Assembly (NCBI GenBank): GCA_036186865.1
Contig: AP025057.1
Span: 20,866,227-20,930,226, forward strand
Direction: 5' to 3'
DNA: 64,000 nucleotides
Source: Eustoma russellianum
Lineage: Eukaryota; Streptophyta; Magnoliopsida; Gentianales; Gentianaceae
Shown here piece after piece: positions 60,365-64,000 of this stretch. Below the pieces are notes generated by a model. It was given only the letters and a program-made list of their open reading frames with translations. It was not told the origin of the DNA and ran no database searches. The position numbers and the translations under genes are program-made. The stretch's first letter is position 1. Each line of letters begins with the position of its first letter.

Positions 60365-60581
60365 TGTAGACAAAAAAACGCTGGGAAGAAAATTTTTGTA
60401 TATTGTTCAATAATTTTGTACAACACCTTTACAGCTAATTTATAACACTACTTTTCTATGTATACATGGCAATTAATCTTCTAAGAATCAATCACTACTA
60501 ATCAGTAATTTTATTCCTAAACTTACGCAATTACAAATAAATTACAAATATGCACTTTCCTAATATAGGATATTACCAACA
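60365..60581 (-). repeat. 5' LTR of copia element Y
   Basis: TGTAGACAAAAAAACG to ATTACCAACA on the plus strand, 217 bp, in the usual size range for small copia LTRs. A TATAAAT-like box is on the minus strand near 60437-60447. It has no second copy in the window. The outer flank is ATACG. Confidence 0.75.
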
Positions 60582-60586
60582 ATACG

Positions 60587-61921
60587 TACGTTCACGTGAT
60601 GATGATGATAACAACAACAATAATAATAATAAATTTATTCGAGTAACATATATCACCTTGAATTGCAACCGTAACATTAAGCATGGGGATATAAGACACA
60701 TAATGATATTTTGGATTAAGAAAGTCGAAATGTAATGGCAATTCAGTTTTCTTCATTTTGAAAAATGCACGTGGATGTGCTAATTATTACGTAATGTGCT
60801 TAGTGTTGTGTCTGCTTTGCACAGATGAGTATGAACACATAGCATACAAATATCAATTTATTTTGTTTTATGATTGTATTTTCAATTTGATTGATGGATG
60901 TCTTTTAGAAAAAATGAATAAACTTTTGGTTTAGTCTATTCGGATAACTGATGCTAGTTCAACTTATGTTGAAGTCAAACTACAAAATAACTGCCTACTT
61001 TTTACCTATTTTTCCTTTTTCTCTCCGTTCACAGGAGAAATGTACCCCTAGATTATATAGTTATAAATACGAACCTTCAGTTTGAATTTTTCCAAGTGAG
61101 CACATAAAAGGAATTGTGAATTCAAAAAGAGCTCGCGATTATACCATTTCCCAACGGAAATGATATATACTTTTTGGTTTTGTTTCATTAAACTCGATGC
61201 ATTCTCAAAAACAAAGGCGCAGCACATTTTAGATTTTATAACTCGTGGACAAATAATTTTATGTATCCCATCATTAAGAAATATTAATATCTACATATTT
61301 CTAATTCAGTTGGTGTTTCGAATAGATGCTCTATTTTATTTTTTTTTTGAAATTTAACCCTTCGTTCTTACATGTCTAGAAAGAATTTCGTTGAAAAAGA
61401 GCATAAAAGGTGACAAACAATAAAGCATAACAGAAAAATGAAATACTTCACCTATTCTAAAAATTTTGTTCTAATTTGAGTTAAGTATAAATTTAAAAAG
61501 GTCCAACTATTTTAGTCACTATTAATATTCTACATTTAGTTAGTTAAACGATGTAAAGTCGAAAAATCATGTAAGTATTTATTGAAAGAGTAATATAAAT
61601 ACTATGACTTCTTATATATTTATATTTTTAGAAAATATTGAATATTTTTGAGACGAAACAAAACGAAAACTATGACTATTTTTACGAGAAAGAAAAGTGT
61701 AAAATTAACTTAATTTAAATGAGTAAATATTTTTGCGCGCCACTTTTAGACCAAAATGAAGGTGAGGGGGCCGGGGGGGGGGGGGGGGGAGGGAGAGAGA
61801 CTGTGGACGGCAAGTGGGGGAGGATGGCACTAATCATTGAAACTTGTTTGGCTTTTCAATAACATCATAAGGGCAACTTCCATGTGTGCACATGTTCCTT
61901 CAATTCATATGGCAGAAAACA
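60587..61921. other. AT-rich intergenic DNA
   Basis: No gene is recognised. It has small GAT/AAC/AAT triplet runs at about 60598-60631 and a long poly-G tract at about 61770-61790. Open frames are short and without motifs. Confidence 0.6.
61770..61799. repeat. Poly-G tract followed by GGGAGAGAGA
   Basis: A run of about 18 G with one CC near its start, in otherwise AT-rich DNA. Confidence 0.95.
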
Positions 61922-61930
61922 CACACATAC

Positions 61931-62119
61931 CGGTTGGGATCTGAGAAGGCAAAAAGTGAGGCAAAATATGAGGCCTCCAATCATGCGCTGCCACGTGTAC
62001 AAGTAACTATTTTTTAAAAACAAACAAATTTTAAACTTCTTCCACTTTTGTACACGTGGCAGCGCATGATTGGAGGCCTCATATTTTGCCTCACTTTTTA
62101 CCTCCTCAGATCCCAACCG
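61931..62119. mobile_element. Palindromic MITE, Mutator-type duplication
   Basis: Two arms of about 70 bp (CGGTTGGGATCTGAG inward, and its complement CTCAGATCCCAACCG at the end) surround a short AT-rich loop. The arms include the matching core GAGGCCTCCAATCATGCGCT. A perfect 9-bp duplication CACACATAC lies at 61922-61930 and 62120-62128, pointing to Mutator-type transposition. The 189-bp unit has no coding capacity. Transcribed, it would form a long hairpin. Confidence 0.93.
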
Positions 62120-62128
62120 CACACATAC

Positions 62129-63076
62129 ACACTCTGGATCATGTTATATGATAGGTACCTATCTGTTTGCATGCGTGCAAAAAGTCTCTATTCTTATTTT
62201 CTGTTTTTTTAAATCAAAATCAGATTTAAAAATAATAAACTATTGCTCAATCACTAAATCTAAAAACTTTATAATTTTGTGCACAGAATATTTCTTCCCT
62301 TAGCACTAACAAATCACAATGCTCTAGCTGCTCCCAAGAAACGTCCATTTGATACTTGGATGACTTAACTTGCCTTTTTAGAAGGCTAATAGAGCATAGT
62401 AATGTCCATTTCATACTTGTATTTCTTAATTTATCATTAAGAAACTTTCAGTAAAATAACTGTTCTAAAATGTCGGCAAAACAAAATTTTGAAACGGGAA
62501 AAAGTTGAAATATATACAAAGAAAGTAGGATTATATTTTTGCACAACGAACGGAAGTTAGAGGTTTCAGTCTTTTCGGTTTCAAAGAAAATATATAAAAA
62601 TATAATTTTTAATAGGTAAATTCTCAGTGCCAACAACCAAGCAATGGCTTGTTCTATTATATAAATACATACATACATATGCATACACAAACATATAATG
62701 TGTGTTTATATGTTTGGGGAAGAGGATAATATGACTAAAAAGGGTAGTATTTTAGAAAAAGATAACTTGCATGGATATAGTTCAATTTAAAAATATTAGG
62801 ATGTTTAGGAAAAAAACATGACAGTGATCAATTACATGAGAGTTTGAATTATGTTAATAACTTAGATTTTAATTTCTTTTAGGTTATATATATACAAACT
62901 TTGAAGGGGTATTTATTAAGCTACATCGTTTGTATGAAAGTTCGAATGATATTAATAACTTAGATTTTGATTTTTTTTTTTTTAAAGTTATCGGTTTGAA
63001 GGGATATTTATTAGAATCTATTTTTCAATTTTCCACAAAATTATTGGGACATGAGAAAAAGTCTATATAAAAAAAG
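62129..63076. other. AT-rich intergenic DNA with a diverged tandem duplication
   Basis: No gene is recognised. Two units of about 95 bp (about 62832-62928 and 62930-63022) share GTTAATAACTTAGATTTT-type and GAAGGG(G)TATTTATTA-type words in the same order. Confidence 0.6.
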
Positions 63077-63086
63077 AATAAAAGTC

Positions 63087-63355
63087 CCTCAGGACGTAGT
63101 TCAGTTGTTACTCGGGTTGTGGATTGTCAATAAGAGGTCATGAGTTCGAATCCAGGAACGTACACAGTGTGAGTGTTGCTCTGCTGTCAGGCCAAATGCC
63201 TGGTTTGTGGGATGACACCTTGTGTGGATAATTGTGTAAGATCTCACCCAATCTAAAAGACTGTTGGACTCTTAATTTACATCTTACACGCAGCTCCTTG
63301 GGACTGGAGCAATGGGGGCCTTTGGGTTGGGGTTCAACATTTTGCCAATAAAAAA
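63087..63355 (+). mobile_element. tRNA-derived SINE
   Basis: An A-box-like GGACGTAGTTCAGTTG lies at about 63092-63107 and a B box GAGTTCGAATC at 63142-63152, spaced as in a tRNA-type polymerase III promoter. An unrelated body of about 200 bp follows, with an A-rich end. A 10-bp duplication AATAAAAGTC lies at 63077-63086 and 63356-63365. It has no coding capacity and is moved by a LINE enzyme. The family is not assigned. Confidence 0.85.
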
Positions 63356-63527
63356 AATAAAAGTCTTTGGATGGATTTATTTATGCTCATTTAGGAAAAA
63401 GAGTCGAAATATAGAATAACCGCAAATCGCGGGGGTTGACCTGTTCTGTGACTTGTTCGCCGGATGTTGTGGTCCTACTTCTTAACTTCGACCATGTGAC
63501 TCTGTAGTGCCAACACTTGCTTGGCAT

Positions 63528-63835
63528 TAGGGTTGTAAACGAGCCGAACGAGCCGAGCATTGCGTTGTTCAAGCTCTGTTCATTTAGCTTAGCGAACGAG
63601 CCAAGCTTGTTCGTTTATTTAAACGAACATATTTACTTATTCAAGCTTGGTTCATTTAACTTAACAAACAACATTAACGAGCCGAACACCTTAAACGAAC
63701 GGTGTCACTTACCGAGCTCGAACAGAAAAAGGTGTTCAAGCTCTGTTCATTAACCTTTTATCCGAACCGAGCTCGAGCTCGAGCTCGAACCAAACGAGCC
63801 GAACAACCGAATGTCTTGGTTTATTTACAGCCCTA
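63528..63835. mobile_element. Small nonautonomous hAT-type element
   Basis: Imperfect short terminal inverted repeats TAGGGTTGTAAA and TTTACAGCCCTA, with a perfect 8-bp duplication CTTGGCAT at 63520-63527 and 63836-63843, typical of hAT transposons. The interior is built of many ACGAGCCGAAC / GAGCTCGAGCTCGAGCTCGA words in both orientations. There is no transposase. Confidence 0.88.
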
Positions 63836-63843
63836 CTTGGCAT

Positions 63844-64000
63844 ATACAGATTACACATTGAAAGGATAAAATATAGTGCTTTTTTTTTATTCAAAACAAA
63901 AGCTATGCTCCCTCTCTTTCTTAATTCAATAATGCAATATTTTTTTAAAAAACAATATCATAAACACTTTAAATAACAAATTTATTAACTTATATTCAGT
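63844..64000. other. AT-rich end of the window
   Basis: No feature is recognised; only AT-rich sequence with short T and A runs. Confidence 0.5.

Noticed and set aside
60582..60586. ATACG beside the Y LTR and again near 52744 as a possible target duplication for one whole copia element
   Set aside because: The left ATACG is not adjacent to an LTR end, and the two LTRs differ, so the match is probably chance.
63087..63160. Possible tRNA gene (A and B boxes)
   Set aside because: No full cloverleaf or acceptor stem pairing is evident. The head is fused to a longer body with target duplications, so it is a SINE.

Overview
The window is plant nuclear DNA, most likely from an angiosperm (probably a eudicot). 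It is built almost entirely of nested transposable elements. Evidence: chromovirus-type Ty3/gypsy polyproteins, SIRE-like and other Ty1/copia polyproteins, initiator-methionine tRNA primer sites (TGGTATCAGAG), a Mutator-like element carrying a plant-type ribosomal protein L9 copy, a tRNA-derived SINE and two MITE-type elements. I found no intact host gene, rRNA gene, functional tRNA gene or CRISPR array. Family names are read from domains and motifs; no database search was run.

Layout. (1) 1-8439: gypsy element 'A' (+), 5' LTR cut by the window edge, near-identical 3' LTR, and a wrecked interior. (2) 9190-21782: gypsy chromovirus 'B' (-), complete, 5-bp target duplication GTCCG, almost intact gag-pol; its 3' LTR holds a solo SIRE-type LTR (10334-12875, duplication AAACA). 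(3) 23891-39315: a three-level nest. A probable gypsy solo LTR holds a SIRE-like solo LTR (25178-37286, GACAC), which holds a SIRE-type copia element (25675-35836). (4) 39513-41102: a Pack-MULE with ~120-bp terminal inverted repeats and 10-bp duplications, carrying an intronless full-length RPL9 copy with one frameshift. (5) ~41815-51641: a LINE-like 3' tail, into which chromovirus 'C' (41985-51636, +, duplication ATTAT) inserted. (6) ~52763-60581: remains of two different copia elements fused in the integrase region, with a SIRE-like solo LTR (53692-56397, GCCAT) in the RNase H gene. (7) 60587-64000: AT-rich DNA with small elements: a 189-bp MITE (9-bp duplication), a SINE, and a 308-bp hAT-type element (8-bp duplication). 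Small elements of this kind often lie near genes, so the right edge may approach gene space.

The most interesting signal is in chromoviruses B and C. Both carry spliceosomal-looking GT-AG introns at identical positions. One lies at the gag/protease junction and puts an in-frame TAA at the same codon in both elements (fourth codon, counting the codon that spans the splice site). The other lies in RNase H and has a CTAAC branch-point-like motif in both. C has a third, inside reverse transcriptase. Removing these intervals restores the Gag-Pol reading phase exactly at each junction. This suggests that intron retention yields Gag and splicing yields Gag-Pol. The RPL9 Pack-MULE is the second highlight.
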